From: Amycolatopsis rubida
Lineage (GTDB): Bacteria; Actinomycetota; Actinomycetes; Mycobacteriales; Pseudonocardiaceae
Direction of reading: 5' to 3'
DNA: 64,000 nucleotides
NCBI RefSeq assembly: GCF_900115345.1
Contig: NZ_FOWC01000003.1
Location: 372,001-436,000, forward strand
The position numbers were made by a program, and so were the translations under genes. Shown one piece after another: positions 24,356 to 34,522 of the stretch. The notes under the pieces are model-generated. The model was not told the DNA's origin. It ran no database searches and was given only the letters and a program-made list of their open reading frames with translations. Every line of letters begins with the position of its first letter. Position 1 is the first letter of the stretch.

Positions 24356-26404
24356 ATGTCCGGCACCACGGTGGCCGCCCCGGAACGGCCCGGCAAACCT
24401 CCCGCCGGGCCGAGCGCGCAAGCCCGGTTCCGGCCCGAGCTGCAGGGCGTGCGGGCGCTGGCCTCGGTGCTGGTCGTCGTCTACCACGTGTGGTTCGACC
24501 GGATCTCCGGCGGCGTCGACGTGTTCTTCCTCGTCTCCGGGTTCCTGATCACCGGCCAGCTCTACCGGGCGCTGCTGCGCGGCCGCATCGAGCTGCGCGC
24601 CACCTGGGGCCGGATGATCAAACGGCTCTTCCCGGCCGCGATGACCGTGCTGCTGACCGTCGTGGTCCTGTCGCAGCTGCTGCTGCCGCAGGACCGCTGG
24701 TTCCAGACCATCCGCGAGGTCGTCGCGTCGGCGCTGTTCTACGAGAACTGGCAGCTCGCGGCCGATTCGGTGGACTACTTCGCCCAGCACAACAGCGCGA
24801 GCCTGGTGCAGCACTTCTGGTCGCTGTCCATCCAGGGCCAGTTCTACCTGCTGTGGCCGCTGCTGTTCGTCGGGCTCGGCCTGCTCGTGCGCCGGCTCGG
24901 CTGGTCGCTGCGGCGCACGGTGAACCTGCTGCTGATCGTCCTGTTCGCCGCCTCGCTCGCGTACTCGGTGTACCTCACCGCGGCCGACCAGCCGCTGGCC
25001 TACTTCCACGGCCTCACCCGGGTGTGGGAATTCGCGCTCGGCGGCCTGATGGCGATGTTCCTCGACCAGGTCACGCTGCCGCGGCTGCTGCGCATCGCGG
25101 CAGGCTGGGCCGGCGTCGCCGGGCTCGTGCTGTGCGGCGTGCTGCTCGACGTCGACAGCGTGTTCCCCGGCTGGATCGCGCTGTGGCCGACCCTCTCGGC
25201 GGGCCTGGTGCTGGTCGCCGGGCAGACCGGCAGCGTGCTCGGCGCGGACCGCTGGCTCAGCTCGAAGTTCCTCGGCTACGTCGGCAACCTCAGCTTCTCG
25301 CTGTACCTGTGGCACTGGCCGGTGCTGGTGTTCTACCTGATCGTCCGCGACCGGGTGGCGGTCGGCCTGCTCGGCGGCACGTTCGTGGTCGGCCTGTCGT
25401 TCCTGCTCTCGATCCTGACCTATCACCTGATCGAGAACCCGATCCGGCTGTCGAAGATCGGCACCGCGAAACGGTGGGGCGCCTACCGGTTCGGCGTGCT
25501 CGCGCTGGCCCCGGTGCTCGTCGGCAGCGGCGTCTGGCAGGGCGTGAGCAGCGCGCGGGCGAACTACGAGATCGCCATCGGCGACCCGGACCACCCGGGC
25601 GCGGTCGCGCACGCGCAGGGCTTCGTCTACCGCGGCGCGCCGTCGCCGTCGATCGTGCCGCCCACGGTGAAGCTGGCCGACGACTGGGCCCGCACACCCC
25701 CGGACCAGTGCTCGATCTCGCCGCGCAACAAAGAACTCCAGATCTGCACCGAATCCCCGGACGGCCCGCCGACGAAGCGGGTCGTGCTCGTCGGGGATTC
25801 GCATATCCAGCAGTTCCTCGCCGCGTTCCGCCCCGCGGTCACCTCCGACGGCTGGGAGGTCTCGACCATGCTGAAGGGCGCGTGCCCGTACTCGTCCGGC
25901 TCCGAGCTGATGCCGGGCGACCAGCCCTGCCTCGACTGGAACAAGGCCGTCACCGACGAACTGCTCGACACGCGGCCGGACGCGGTGATCATGCTCGGCA
26001 CCATCAACTCCAAGCCGGGGCCGAACGAGACGACGCCGAAGGGCTTCGTCGACGCCTGGTCCACTTTGGACGAAGCAGGCATCCCGGTGGTCGCCGTGCG
26101 CGACAACCCGCGCTACACGTTCAACATGGCCAGCTGCGTCGCGCAGAAGAGCCCGACCGACCCGTCGTGCTCGGTGCCGCGGTCCGCGGCGGTGGCCGCG
26201 AAACCGTCGTGGGAGCAGGTCGGGAACGTTCCGGACAACGTGACGTTCCTGGACTTCACCGACTACTACTGCGACGACAAACGCTGCCGCGCGGTCGTCG
26301 GCAACGTGCTGGTCTACATGGACGACAACCACCCGTCCGCGACCTTCAACACGACGCTCGCGCCGATCGCGGTCAAACAGCTCAAACAAGCCCTGGGGTG
26401 GTGA
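24356..26404 (+). CDS. OafA/YrhL-type membrane acyltransferase with SGNH domain
   Basis: The 682-residue protein has an acyltransferase-3 membrane domain (ELQGVRALASVLVVVYHVWF at the start, with its conserved His, and GGVDVFFLVSGFLITGQL) with about ten helices. An SGNH-like extracellular domain follows (about residues 470-680), with block I VVLVGDSHIQQFLAAF and a distal DDNHPSA. Such proteins O-acetylate cell-wall sugars, glycans or antibiotics at the outer face. A strong GGGAGGAAC precedes the ATG. It is encoded alone; the next gene on this strand begins 117 bases after its stop. Confidence 0.92.
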   Translation: MSGTTVAAPERPGKPPAGPSAQARFRPELQGVRALASVLVVVYHVWFDRISGGVDVFFLVSGFLITGQLYRALLRGRIELRATWGRMIKRLFPAAMTVLLTVVVLSQLLLPQDRWFQTIREVVASALFYENWQLAADSVDYFAQHNSASLVQHFWSLSIQGQFYLLWPLLFVGLGLLVRRLGWSLRRTVNLLLIVLFAASLAYSVYLTAADQPLAYFHGLTRVWEFALGGLMAMFLDQVTLPRLLRIAAGWAGVAGLVLCGVLLDVDSVFPGWIALWPTLSAGLVLVAGQTGSVLGADRWLSSKFLGYVGNLSFSLYLWHWPVLVFYLIVRDRVAVGLLGGTFVVGLSFLLSILTYHLIENPIRLSKIGTAKRWGAYRFGVLALAPVLVGSGVWQGVSSARANYEIAIGDPDHPGAVAHAQGFVYRGAPSPSIVPPTVKLADDWARTPPDQCSISPRNKELQICTESPDGPPTKRVVLVGDSHIQQFLAAFRPAVTSDGWEVSTMLKGACPYSSGSELMPGDQPCLDWNKAVTDELLDTRPDAVIMLGTINSKPGPNETTPKGFVDAWSTLDEAGIPVVAVRDNPRYTFNMASCVAQKSPTDPSCSVPRSAAVAAKPSWEQVGNVPDNVTFLDFTDYYCDDKRCRAVVGNVLVYMDDNHPSATFNTTLAPIAVKQLKQALGW

Positions 26405-26520
26405 CCGCGCGCGCAGCGGGAAAGGACGAGTTCGGCGGCTAGCCGTCGCGGAGCGTCCCGGGTTGGGCACAATGGGGCGGCGGGTTCGCCGCACGGGCAC
26501 CTGAGGGGGAGCTGGTCTTT

Positions 26521-29500
26521 TTGACGCGCGCAGGGTGGGACGCATTCCAGGCCGCACAGTCCGAGGCGGCGGCGGGCCGGACGGCCGCGCTGACCGGCCC
26601 GGACGGCGTCGGATGGCTGCTCGTCCCCGGCCAGGCGTGGCAGCGGAGGCTGCCGGACGGGACCTGGCAGTACACGCCGCCGCCCGCGGATCCCGGCTAC
26701 CGCGGCGCCGCCCGTCTCGTGCCGCCGCCCTCTCCCGGCCCGCCCGCGCCGGGGTACGGCGCGCCGCAGCAGTACCCCGGCGGCCAGCCGGGCCGCCCCG
26801 GTCCCGGCGCCGGGGGACCCCGGCAGCCGTATCCGGGCCCGCAGAGCAACCCGGGCGGATTCGCCGGACCGCACGGCAATCCCGGGGGGTACGCCGGACC
26901 GCAAGGCTATCCCGGCGGATACCCCGGACCCGCCGCGCCGCAGGGGAACGGATTCGGCGGCCCGCCTCCCGCTCCGCAGGGCTACCGGCCGCCGCGGCCC
27001 GGGTACCAGCAGCCGCCGGACTGGTCCGGGCAAGTCCCGCCGCCCGCCCCGCTTTCGGGACCTCCGTCGCCGCCCGCCACCCCGCCTTCCGCGCCGCCGG
27101 TTCCCGCGAGCGCCCCGGTGCCGAATCCCGCCCGGCCGCCGCGGATCCGGGTGGAGAACCTGGGCCGGACGGGGATGTTCGTCGCCGGGACCGACTCGAT
27201 GGCCGAGTTCGTCACGCGCGCCACCCGGGTGGTCGCCTGGGCGGACGCCACCCGGCACGGCACCGCGAACGGCGCCGGCGAACCGCCGCCGCCCGAACCG
27301 GAACGGCCGGGTTCGGACGGCTCCGGCGACACCGTGCTCGGCGACATGGCGCGGCACAGCCGGTCGGTCACGCTCGACCTGCTGGCCGCGGGCAACCGCA
27401 TGTGGCAGCGCAAGGAGCAGTCCCGCTACGAAAAGGCCTACGAGGAGTGGCAGCAGGCCTACGCCGAATGGGAGAAGCGCGAAGCGGCCCGGACGACCGC
27501 GGGCACCAAGCAGCCGAACCCGTTCATCCTGCTGGTGGGGGAGGCGAACACCGGCCAGCGCCGGTTCACCCGGGCGCTGAAGGCGTCGCTGGCCGACGCC
27601 GAAGTCGGCTTCGACAACGCCGAGTTCTTCGACTGCGCCGCCCTGATCGCCGAGTACGGCGACGACCCGGTCGAACGTTCGGTGCCCGCGACGATCAACG
27701 AAATCGAAAACGGCGGCTCCGCGCTCATGCTCGCTGAGCGGGTCGACGCGCTCTTCGGCAAGGACGCCGCGGGCACCGTCCGGCTGCTCCGCAATTACGC
27801 GCGCGACCAGGACAGCTGCCGCCTGATCGTCTTGGACGGCACCGAAAAGGTTCTCGACCAGCTCCGCACCGAGGCCCCCGACCTGGTGCAGAACATGCTG
27901 CAGTACCGGCTGCCCCGGTTCGATCGGCCCGCCGAGGCGGCCGCGCTGCTCGACGTCCTCGCCCGGGAACGCTCGTTCGGCCTGCCCGCCGACGTGCGCG
28001 ACCGGCTCGCCGCACTGGCCGGGGAACCCAGTGCCCGCACGGTGGAGGCCCTGCTGGACGCGGCCTCGCGGCAGGCGATCAGCCGGGGCGCGATGCCGGG
28101 CGCCCGGATCGAGATCGGCCACCCGGACATCGAGCCGCTCGTCGCCGCGGCCGGCCAGCGCGGCGGATCCTCGATCGAGGAGCTGCTCGCCGAGCTGGAC
28201 GGGATGATCGGCCTCGCCGAGGTCAAGGAGCGGGTCCGTTCGCTGACGTCGGAGATGACGATCGACGCGCGGCGCCGGGAAGCGGGCATGAAGGTCGCGG
28301 TGCGCAGCCGCCACCTGCTGCTGACCGGCAATCCCGGCACGGCGAAGACGACCGTCGCCCGGTTGCTCGGCAAGATCTACCAGGCGCTCGGCGCGCTGCC
28401 CAAGGGCCACGTCGTCGAGGTGACCCGCACCGACCTGGTCGGCGAGTACGTCGGCCAGACCTCGCTGAAGACCCGCGCGGCGGTCCAGCGGGCCGTCGGC
28501 GGCGTGCTGTTCCTGGACGAGGCGTACAACCTCGTGAACGACAAGGACGACGACTTCGGCCGGGAAGCGGTCGCGGAACTGCTGGTGCAGATGGAAAACC
28601 ATCGCGAGGACCTGGTGGTCTTCGCGGCCGGTTACCCCAAGGAGATGGACGCCTTCCTGGAGTCCAACTCCGGCCTGCGCTCGCGGTTCGCCGGGTCCGT
28701 CGAGTTCCCGGACTACTCCAACGACGAGCTGGCGCGGATCTTCCGTGCGATGGCGAAGGGCCAGGGCTACGAGCTGTCCGCGGACCTGCTCGCGGCGCTG
28801 CCCGAGGCGGTCCGGCGGATCCCGCGCGGCCGCGGCTTCGCGAACGGCCGGTCCGCGCGGGTGCTGCTGGAAGCGGCGATCGGCAAGCAGTCCACCCGGT
28901 TGACCACCGACGGCGGCGCGGACCTGGTCACGCTCGTCGCCGCCGACCTGCCCCGTCCCGGCGAATCCGGGGTGGGCGCGGTGGACGACTCCGGACCGCG
29001 GCGCAGTCTCCCCGAACTGCTGGCCGAGCTGGACGCGATGATCGGGCTCGGCTCGGTGAAGCAGCGCGTGCGGTCCATGGTGGACGAGATGGCCGTCGAC
29101 GCACGGCGGCGCGACGCGGGCATGAAGGTCGCCGTCCGCAGCCGCCACCTGCTGTTCACCGGCAATCCGGGCACGGCGAAGACGACCGTGTCGCGGCTGG
29201 TCGGGCAGATCTGCCGCGAGCTGGGCGTGCTGCCGTCCGGGCACCTCGTCGAAGTCGGCCGCGGCGATCTCGTCGCCGAGTTCACCGGCCAGACCGCGCC
29301 GAAGACCCGCGAAGTGTGCGAACGGGCCGCGGGCGGCGTGCTGTTCATCGACGAGGCGTACAACCTCGTGCGCGACGACAACGACGACTACGGCAAGGAA
29401 GCCGTCACCGAGCTGCTGGTGCAGATGGAGAACCACCGCGAGGACCTGGTGGTCTTCGTCGCGGGCTATCCGAAGCAGATGGACGAGTTCCTGGAGTCCA

Positions 29501-30663
29501 ACCCGGGCCTGCGGTCGCGGTTCGCCGGCCGGATCGAGTTCCCGGACTACACCAACGAAGAACTCGCCGGGATTTTCGCCGTGCTGGCGAAGAGCCAGGG
29601 CTACGAGCTGTCCGCCGACCTCGCCTCGGCGCTGCCCGAAGCGATCCGCCGCATCCCGCGCGGCCGGGGGTTCGCGAACGGCCGGTCCGCGCGCGGCCTG
29701 CTGGAAGCCGCGATCAGCGGGCAGTCCAGCAGACTCGCCGCCGCACCGGACACGCCGCCGGACCAGCTGGCCGTCCTGGTCGCCGCGGACCTGCCGGGCG
29801 AGGCCGGGGTGGCGGTCAGCGACGACGCCGGACCGCGCCGAGGACTGGAGGACCTGCTCGCCGAACTCGACGGCATGATCGGCCTGGACGAGGTGAAGGA
29901 GCAGGTCCGCGCGCTGGTCGCGGAAACGCGGCTGGACGCGCGCCGCCGCAAGGCCGGGCTGCCGGTCGGGGCGCGCAGCAGGCACCTGGTGTTCACCGGC
30001 AATCCGGGCACGGCGAAGACGACCGTCGCGCGCCTGATGGGTCAGCTCTACCGTGAGCTGGGCGTGCTGCCGTCCGGGCACCTCGTCGAGGTCGCGCGGC
30101 CGGATCTGGTCGGCGAGTACATCGGCCAGACCGCGCCGAAAACCCGCGAGGCGTGCGAGCGGGCGATCGGCGGGCTGCTGTTCGTCGACGAGGCGTACAA
30201 CCTGGTCCAGAACTACTCGAACGGCACCGACTTCGGCGGTGAGGCGGTCGCCGAACTGCTGGTGCAGATGGAGAACCACCGCGAGGACCTGATCGTGATC
30301 GCCGCGGGCTACCCGGCGGAGATGGACCGCTTCCTCGACGCGAACGCGGGCCTGCGGTCCCGCTTCGGCGCGACCGTGCGTTTCGCCGACTACGACGACG
30401 CCCAGCTGGCCGCGATCTTCACCGCCATGGCGGGCAAACAGGGCTACCGGCTCGACGCCGGGCTCGCCGAAGCGCTGCCCGGATTCATGGCCGGACTCGA
30501 CCGCGGAACGGGGTTCGCCAACGGCCGTTCGGCCCGCGGCCTGCTCGAACGCGCCATCCGGGCGCAGGCGATGCGGCTGGCCGGCCCGGACGTCGACCTG
30601 GAGGCGCTGGACGACGCGGAGCTGACGTTGCTGACGGTTCCGGACGTGTCCGCCGCGGGGTGA
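26521..30663 (+). CDS. Multi-module AAA+ ATPase with three CbxX/CbbX-type domains
   Basis: The 1380-residue protein has a short N-terminal domain (WQYTPPPADPGY), a Pro/Gly/Tyr-rich segment (about 60-210), and a charged helical part with a degenerate NTPase-like stretch (FILLVGEANTGQRRF, about 335-350, lacking GKT). Three near-identical AAA+ modules follow. Walker A GNPGTAKT occurs at 603-610, 881-888 and 1160-1167, a 278-279 residue period; each module has LFxDEAYNLV as Walker B. The modules resemble CbbX/SpoVK and EccA of ESX systems. The TTG start has GAGGGGGA about 10 bases upstream. Cytoplasmic; substrate unknown. Confidence 0.85.
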   Translation: MTRAGWDAFQAAQSEAAAGRTAALTGPDGVGWLLVPGQAWQRRLPDGTWQYTPPPADPGYRGAARLVPPPSPGPPAPGYGAPQQYPGGQPGRPGPGAGGPRQPYPGPQSNPGGFAGPHGNPGGYAGPQGYPGGYPGPAAPQGNGFGGPPPAPQGYRPPRPGYQQPPDWSGQVPPPAPLSGPPSPPATPPSAPPVPASAPVPNPARPPRIRVENLGRTGMFVAGTDSMAEFVTRATRVVAWADATRHGTANGAGEPPPPEPERPGSDGSGDTVLGDMARHSRSVTLDLLAAGNRMWQRKEQSRYEKAYEEWQQAYAEWEKREAARTTAGTKQPNPFILLVGEANTGQRRFTRALKASLADAEVGFDNAEFFDCAALIAEYGDDPVERSVPATINEIENGGSALMLAERVDALFGKDAAGTVRLLRNYARDQDSCRLIVLDGTEKVLDQLRTEAPDLVQNMLQYRLPRFDRPAEAAALLDVLARERSFGLPADVRDRLAALAGEPSARTVEALLDAASRQAISRGAMPGARIEIGHPDIEPLVAAAGQRGGSSIEELLAELDGMIGLAEVKERVRSLTSEMTIDARRREAGMKVAVRSRHLLLTGNPGTAKTTVARLLGKIYQALGALPKGHVVEVTRTDLVGEYVGQTSLKTRAAVQRAVGGVLFLDEAYNLVNDKDDDFGREAVAELLVQMENHREDLVVFAAGYPKEMDAFLESNSGLRSRFAGSVEFPDYSNDELARIFRAMAKGQGYELSADLLAALPEAVRRIPRGRGFANGRSARVLLEAAIGKQSTRLTTDGGADLVTLVAADLPRPGESGVGAVDDSGPRRSLPELLAELDAMIGLGSVKQRVRSMVDEMAVDARRRDAGMKVAVRSRHLLFTGNPGTAKTTVSRLVGQICRELGVLPSGHLVEVGRGDLVAEFTGQTAPKTREVCERAAGGVLFIDEAYNLVRDDNDDYGKEAVTELLVQMENHREDLVVFVAGYPKQMDEFLESNPGLRSRFAGRIEFPDYTNEELAGIFAVLAKSQGYELSADLASALPEAIRRIPRGRGFANGRSARGLLEAAISGQSSRLAAAPDTPPDQLAVLVAADLPGEAGVAVSDDAGPRRGLEDLLAELDGMIGLDEVKEQVRALVAETRLDARRRKAGLPVGARSRHLVFTGNPGTAKTTVARLMGQLYRELGVLPSGHLVEVARPDLVGEYIGQTAPKTREACERAIGGLLFVDEAYNLVQNYSNGTDFGGEAVAELLVQMENHREDLIVIAAGYPAEMDRFLDANAGLRSRFGATVRFADYDDAQLAAIFTAMAGKQGYRLDAGLAEALPGFMAGLDRGTGFANGRSARGLLERAIRAQAMRLAGPDVDLEALDDAELTLLTVPDVSAAG

Positions 30664-31162
30664 GCTCGTGCCGGGGGCTTGTGCCGGGCGGCTCGCAGGT
30701 TCGCGAGGGGCCCTTGAGGGACTCTGCGTCCCCTGCTGACTTGAGCCGCCGCACCGGGTGCGGTTGAGGCGCGTCGGCACCGGCCGAAGCGAATGGCGGG
30801 CCCGCCAGGCTCTTGTCGGGCCGGTGCGGCGGTGCAAGCCGGGGAAGAAACAGTGAAATGGGCATCAAACAGGCATTTCGACGGCGTTAGTGTCCTGTGC
30901 GGACGGGTAACAGGGCTGAGGCGACGCGGCTCGGGTTCCTGGCAGTGCATCCGATTCCTTCAAGAGCCCCGCACGGACGACCAGCCCCCATGTCAGCCCG
31001 GCAAGAGCCGCACCGGCTCCGTCGACCCGGGCCGACGCGAGTCAGCCGCACGCCCTCCAGCCCCGGGGCACCGGCGGAGCGGCCCGGCCGGAGAAGGCCG
31101 CGTCACCGCACTGGGCGACGCCGTCGCGGGGCGGTCCGGATGCGACGGCTACCCTGAACGTC
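30664..31162. other. Intergenic stretch before rimO
   Basis: These 499 bases hold no convincing gene. A shortened relative of the dispersed GAGGGG hairpin family is at 30703-30732. The TACCCT hexamer at 31150-31155 lies 7 bases before the rimO start. Frames crossing the stretch are Arg/Pro/Ser-rich and lack a ribosome-binding site with a plausible protein. Confidence 0.5.
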
Positions 31163-32611
31163 GTGCCTTCTCCCGCCGCTGACTCCGCTCGCGCCCGCCG
31201 TGTCTCCCTCGTGACCTTGGGCTGCGCCCGCAACGAGGTCGATTCCGAGGAGCTGGCGGGCCGGCTGGCCGCGGGCGGCTGGGAACTGGCCGCCGAACCG
31301 GAGGACTCCGACGTCGTCGTGGTCAACACGTGCGGGTTCGTCGAATCGGCCAAGAAGGACTCGGTCGACACGCTGCTCGCCGCCGCCGACACCGGACGCA
31401 AGGTCGTCGCGGTCGGCTGCATGGCCGAGCGCTACGGCAACGAACTCGCCGACAGCCTGCCCGAGGCGAACGCGGTGCTCGGCTTCGACCACTACGCCGA
31501 CCTGTCCGCGCGGCTGGACGACGTGGTCGCCGGCCGCGCGATCGCCGCGCACACCCCGTCCGACCGGCGCAAGCTGCTGCCGATCAGCCCGGTGCAGCGG
31601 CCCGCCGCGACGGCCGAGGTCGAGGTGCCCGGGCACGCGCAGCACGGCTGGGGCCCGCGGGTCCTGCGCACGCGGCTCGACGATTCCCCGGTCGCCGCGC
31701 TGAAGATCGCCTCCGGCTGCGACCGCCGCTGTTCGTTCTGCGCGATCCCGTCGTTCCGCGGTTCGTTCGTGTCCCGCCAGCCCGACGAGATCGTCGCCGA
31801 GGCGGCCTGGCTCGCCGAGAACGGCGCGAAGGAACTGTTCCTGGTCAGCGAGAACTCCACGTCGTACGGCAAGGACTTCGGCCGCGACGGCACCCGCGCG
31901 CTCGAACTGCTGCTGCCGCGGCTGGCCGAGCTCGACGGCATCGAGCGCGTCCGCGTGTCCTACCTGCAGCCCGCCGAAACGCGGCCGCAGCTAGTGCGAG
32001 CGATCGCGACCACGCCGGGCGTCGCGGACTACTTCGACCTCTCCTTCCAGCACTCCAGCGAGCGGGTGCTGCGCCGGATGCGCCGGTTCGGCTCCACCGA
32101 TTCCTTCCTCGCGCTCACCGAGCAGATCCGCGAGTACTCGCCCGAGGCGGGCATCCGCACCAACGTGATCGTCGGCTTCCCCGGCGAGACCGAGGACGAC
32201 CTCGCCGAGCTGGAGCGGTTCCTCACCGGGGCCCGGCTCGACGCGGTCGGCGTGTTCGGCTACTCCGACGAGGACGGCACCGAGGCCGAGACCTTCGAGG
32301 GCAAGCTCGACCCGGCCGTGGTCGCCGAGCGCGTCGCGCGCATCTCGGCGCTGGTCGAGGAGCTGACCGCGCAGCGCGCCGAAGACCGGATCGGCACTTT
32401 CGTGGATGTGCTGGTCGAGCACGACGGCACCGACGGCGACGACGCGGTCGGCCGCGCCGCGCACCAGGCCCCCGAGGTCGACGGGGAATGCGTCATCCTC
32501 GAAGACGAAGACACCAAGCCGTTCGCGGTGGGCGACCTCGTCCGCTGCGAGGTCGTCGACTCCGCCGGCGTCGACCTGGTCGTCCGCCCCGCGCCGGACG
32601 CCGGCCGGTGA
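31163..32611 (+). CDS. rimO: Ribosomal protein S12 methylthiotransferase
   Basis: RimO is a radical SAM enzyme that adds a methylthio group to an aspartate of ribosomal protein S12. The 482-residue protein has an N-terminal UPF0004 domain with three iron-sulfur cysteines ([29 protein letters not shown]), the radical SAM triad C186-x3-C190-x2-C193 (CDRRCSFC), and a C-terminal TRAM domain. The GTG start follows TACCCT by 7 bases, suggesting a leaderless mRNA. Its stop overlaps pgsA (GTGA). MiaB is the alternative, but [15 protein letters not shown] and the S12-type C-terminus favour RimO. Confidence 0.95.
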   Translation: MPSPAADSARARRVSLVTLGCARNEVDSEELAGRLAAGGWELAAEPEDSDVVVVNTCGFVESAKKDSVDTLLAAADTGRKVVAVGCMAERYGNELADSLPEANAVLGFDHYADLSARLDDVVAGRAIAAHTPSDRRKLLPISPVQRPAATAEVEVPGHAQHGWGPRVLRTRLDDSPVAALKIASGCDRRCSFCAIPSFRGSFVSRQPDEIVAEAAWLAENGAKELFLVSENSTSYGKDFGRDGTRALELLLPRLAELDGIERVRVSYLQPAETRPQLVRAIATTPGVADYFDLSFQHSSERVLRRMRRFGSTDSFLALTEQIREYSPEAGIRTNVIVGFPGETEDDLAELERFLTGARLDAVGVFGYSDEDGTEAETFEGKLDPAVVAERVARISALVEELTAQRAEDRIGTFVDVLVEHDGTDGDDAVGRAAHQAPEVDGECVILEDEDTKPFAVGDLVRCEVVDSAGVDLVVRPAPDAGR

Positions 32612-33255
32612 GTGCCGCGCCCAGCGGGGCGGGCGAGGGCGTGCCCCGCGCCGCGTCCGAGGGCGGGGCGCAGGTGCCCGAGGCGACTGAAGTCCCGACG
32701 CTGAACCTGGCGAACCTGCTCACCATCTCGCGGCTCGTCCTGGTCCCGCTGTTCGTCGTCGCGCTGTTCACCGGCCACGGCGAGGACACCACGTGGCGCG
32801 CGATCGCCACCGGGCTGTTCGCCGTCGCCTCGGCCACCGACCAGGTCGACGGCTGGGTCGCCCGCCGCTACGGGCTCATCACCGACTTCGGCAAGATCGC
32901 CGACCCGATCGCGGACAAGGCGCTCATCGGCGCCGCGCTGGTCGGGCTCAGCGCGCTGGGGGAGCTGTCCTGGTGGGTCACGATCGTGATCGCGGTGCGC
33001 GAGATCGGCGTGACGCTGCTGCGGTTCTGGGTGATCCGGCACGGCGTGATCCCGGCCAGCCGCGGCGGCAAGGCGAAGACGATGGCGCAGATCCTCGCCA
33101 TCGTGACCTATCTGCTGCCGCTGCCGGCCGGTGCGGACCCGGTGCGCTGGGCGCTGATGGGCCTCGCGGTCGCGCTGACCGTGATCACCGGCGTCGACTA
33201 CCTGGTCCGCGCGATCCGCCTGCGCGCGGCCGGCCGGCGCGCGATGGGCGCGTGA
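32608..33255 (+). CDS. pgsA: CDP-diacylglycerol-glycerol-3-phosphate phosphatidyltransferase
   Basis: PgsA makes phosphatidylglycerol phosphate in the membrane. The 215-residue protein has the CDP-alcohol phosphotransferase motif D-x2-DG-x2-AR-x8-G-x3-D-x3-D, seen here as DQVDGWVAR then GKIADPIAD, and about five membrane helices. The N-terminal 30 residues are disordered and acidic, so translation may begin at the GTG at 32608 (4-base overlap with rimO) or the second GTG at 32612. It is followed directly by the cinA/pncC gene, the usual actinobacterial order. Confidence 0.95.
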   Translation: MSAAPSGAGEGVPRAASEGGAQVPEATEVPTLNLANLLTISRLVLVPLFVVALFTGHGEDTTWRAIATGLFAVASATDQVDGWVARRYGLITDFGKIADPIADKALIGAALVGLSALGELSWWVTIVIAVREIGVTLLRFWVIRHGVIPASRGGKAKTMAQILAIVTYLLPLPAGADPVRWALMGLAVALTVITGVDYLVRAIRLRAAGRRAMGA

Positions 33256-33719
33256 TGACCGAGGCACCCGAACTGGTCGCGACCCTCACCCGCCGGGGGG
33301 AAACCGTGGCCGCGGCGGAGTCGCTCACGGCCGGTCTCGTCTGCGCCACGCTCGCCAAGGTGCCGGGCGCGAGCGCGGTGCTGCGCGGCGGTCTGGTGGT
33401 CTACGCCACAGAGCTGAAAGCCGCGCTCGCCGGGGTCGACGAACAGTTGCTGGCCGAGCACGGCGCGGTGCACCCCGACGTCGCCGCGCAGCTGGCCAGG
33501 GGCGCGCGGGAGCGGTGCGGGGCGACCTGGGGCCTCGGCCTGACCGGCGTCGCCGGGCCGGATCCGCAGGACGGCGTGGCGCCGGGAACGGTGTACGTCG
33601 GGATCAGCGGACCGGGCGTGGACACGGTGCGTGAACTGGCCGAGACCGGTGACCGGGACACGATCCGGACCGCGTCGGTGCGCGCCGCGTTCGCGCTGCT
33701 CGGGGAACAACTAGACTGA
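33255..33719 (+). CDS. CinA C-terminal domain protein (NMN amidohydrolase type)
   Basis: The 154-residue protein matches the stand-alone CinA/PncC domain that deamidates nicotinamide mononucleotide in pyridine nucleotide recycling. Conserved blocks AAAESLTAGLVCATLAKVPGAS, GGLVVYATELKAAL and GLGLTGVAGPDPQDG are present. The ATG at 33255 overlaps the pgsA stop by one base; an in-frame GTG three bases upstream is also possible. In streptomycetes the same gene sits between pgsA and clgR. Confidence 0.92.
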   Translation: MTEAPELVATLTRRGETVAAAESLTAGLVCATLAKVPGASAVLRGGLVVYATELKAALAGVDEQLLAEHGAVHPDVAAQLARGARERCGATWGLGLTGVAGPDPQDGVAPGTVYVGISGPGVDTVRELAETGDRDTIRTASVRAAFALLGEQLD

Positions 33720-33729
33720 AAACGGCGTT

Positions 33730-33740
33730 CGCCCTTGGCG
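33730..33740 (+). promoter_or_regulatory. ClgR-like binding site upstream of clgR
   Basis: CGCCCTTGGCG closely matches the core of the known ClgR operator (CGC-Y-N-A-N-R-GCG), with T instead of A at the centre, and is followed by TAC, fitting the WWS flank. It lies 80 bases before the clgR start, consistent with autoregulation. Confidence 0.55.
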
Positions 33741-33819
33741 TACGTACGTGTCAAGTCCTGCACTCGGGGTACCGCTCTGGGTAACGTGGGAGGCACCAGT
33801 TCGGGAAGGGAGGCGCGTG

Positions 33820-34269
33820 ATGACCGTGCTGTTGCGCGAGGCGATCGGTGATCGGCTCCGTCATGCCCGCACCAACCAGCGTCGAACGCTGCGTGACATC
33901 TCCCGCGCCGCCCGGGTGAGCCTCGGCTACCTGTCCGAGGTCGAGCGCGGCCAGAAGGAAGCTTCCAGCGAGCTGCTGGCGTCGATTTGCGAGGCGCTGG
34001 AGCTGCCGCTGGGCGAGCTGCTGCACAAGGTCGCCGCCGACGTGTCGGCCCTCGACAAGGTCGAGGTCGCGCCGGTCGAAGAGGTGGAGACCGCGCCGAG
34101 GGAGACCGTGCCCGACCGGGGCGAGGCCGGGTTCGAAGGCGGCCGCATGGTCTCGGAGCTGATCGGCGACGACCTCTCCGACCTGCGGCTTCAGCCCGCG
34201 CCGCGGATGAACACGACGTTGCGGACCACGATCGGCGCGCCCAAGCTCGCGTCCACGATCGCGGCGTAA
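33820..34269 (+). CDS. clgR: ClgR-type XRE transcriptional activator
   Basis: ClgR activates clp protease and envelope-stress genes in actinobacteria. The 149-residue protein has a Cro/C1-type helix-turn-helix (about residues 5-65, RTLRDISRAARVSLGYLSEVERGQKEAS), an acidic linker, and the C-terminal KLASTIAA, whose final AA is typical of ClgR proteins degraded by ClpP. The ATG has GGAAGGGAGG 7 bases upstream. pspA and a PspM-like gene follow on the same strand, the mycobacterial clgR-pspA-pspM order, although 253 bases separate clgR from pspA here. Confidence 0.93.
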   Translation: MTVLLREAIGDRLRHARTNQRRTLRDISRAARVSLGYLSEVERGQKEASSELLASICEALELPLGELLHKVAADVSALDKVEVAPVEEVETAPRETVPDRGEAGFEGGRMVSELIGDDLSDLRLQPAPRMNTTLRTTIGAPKLASTIAA

Positions 34270-34522
34270 CGCCGGCGCTGTTTCGCTGCCCGGCCCCGGG
34301 GCTCTCCCCGGGGCCGTCGGCGTGCGCGGGGTTCCCCTCCGGGCCGGGCCCGGCCGCCGGTCAGGGCTGACCCTGAATTCCCCCGGGGTCGCCTGGAACG
34401 GCGGAGGCCGACCTGACACGATGGAACCCGACGCCGGGGTCGGTACGTTGTGCGACTAGGGGAGCGACGCCCCGCCCCGAAGCAATCAGGGCCCGTGGGA
34501 CGCAAGAAGGCAGGCGGAGGAG

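Noticed and set aside
24281..26557. A 758-codon minus-strand frame over the acyltransferase
   Set aside because: Shadow of the real gene; no ribosome-binding site or domain.
26314..30837. A 1507-codon open frame on the minus strand across the AAA+ gene
   Set aside because: It mirrors the AAA+ gene codons and is rich in Arg, Pro, Gly and His with no domain; the plus-strand frame has clear Walker motifs.
30664..31162. Possible riboswitch or small RNA before rimO
   Set aside because: I could not match a known riboswitch core, and the rimO transcript appears to be leaderless.
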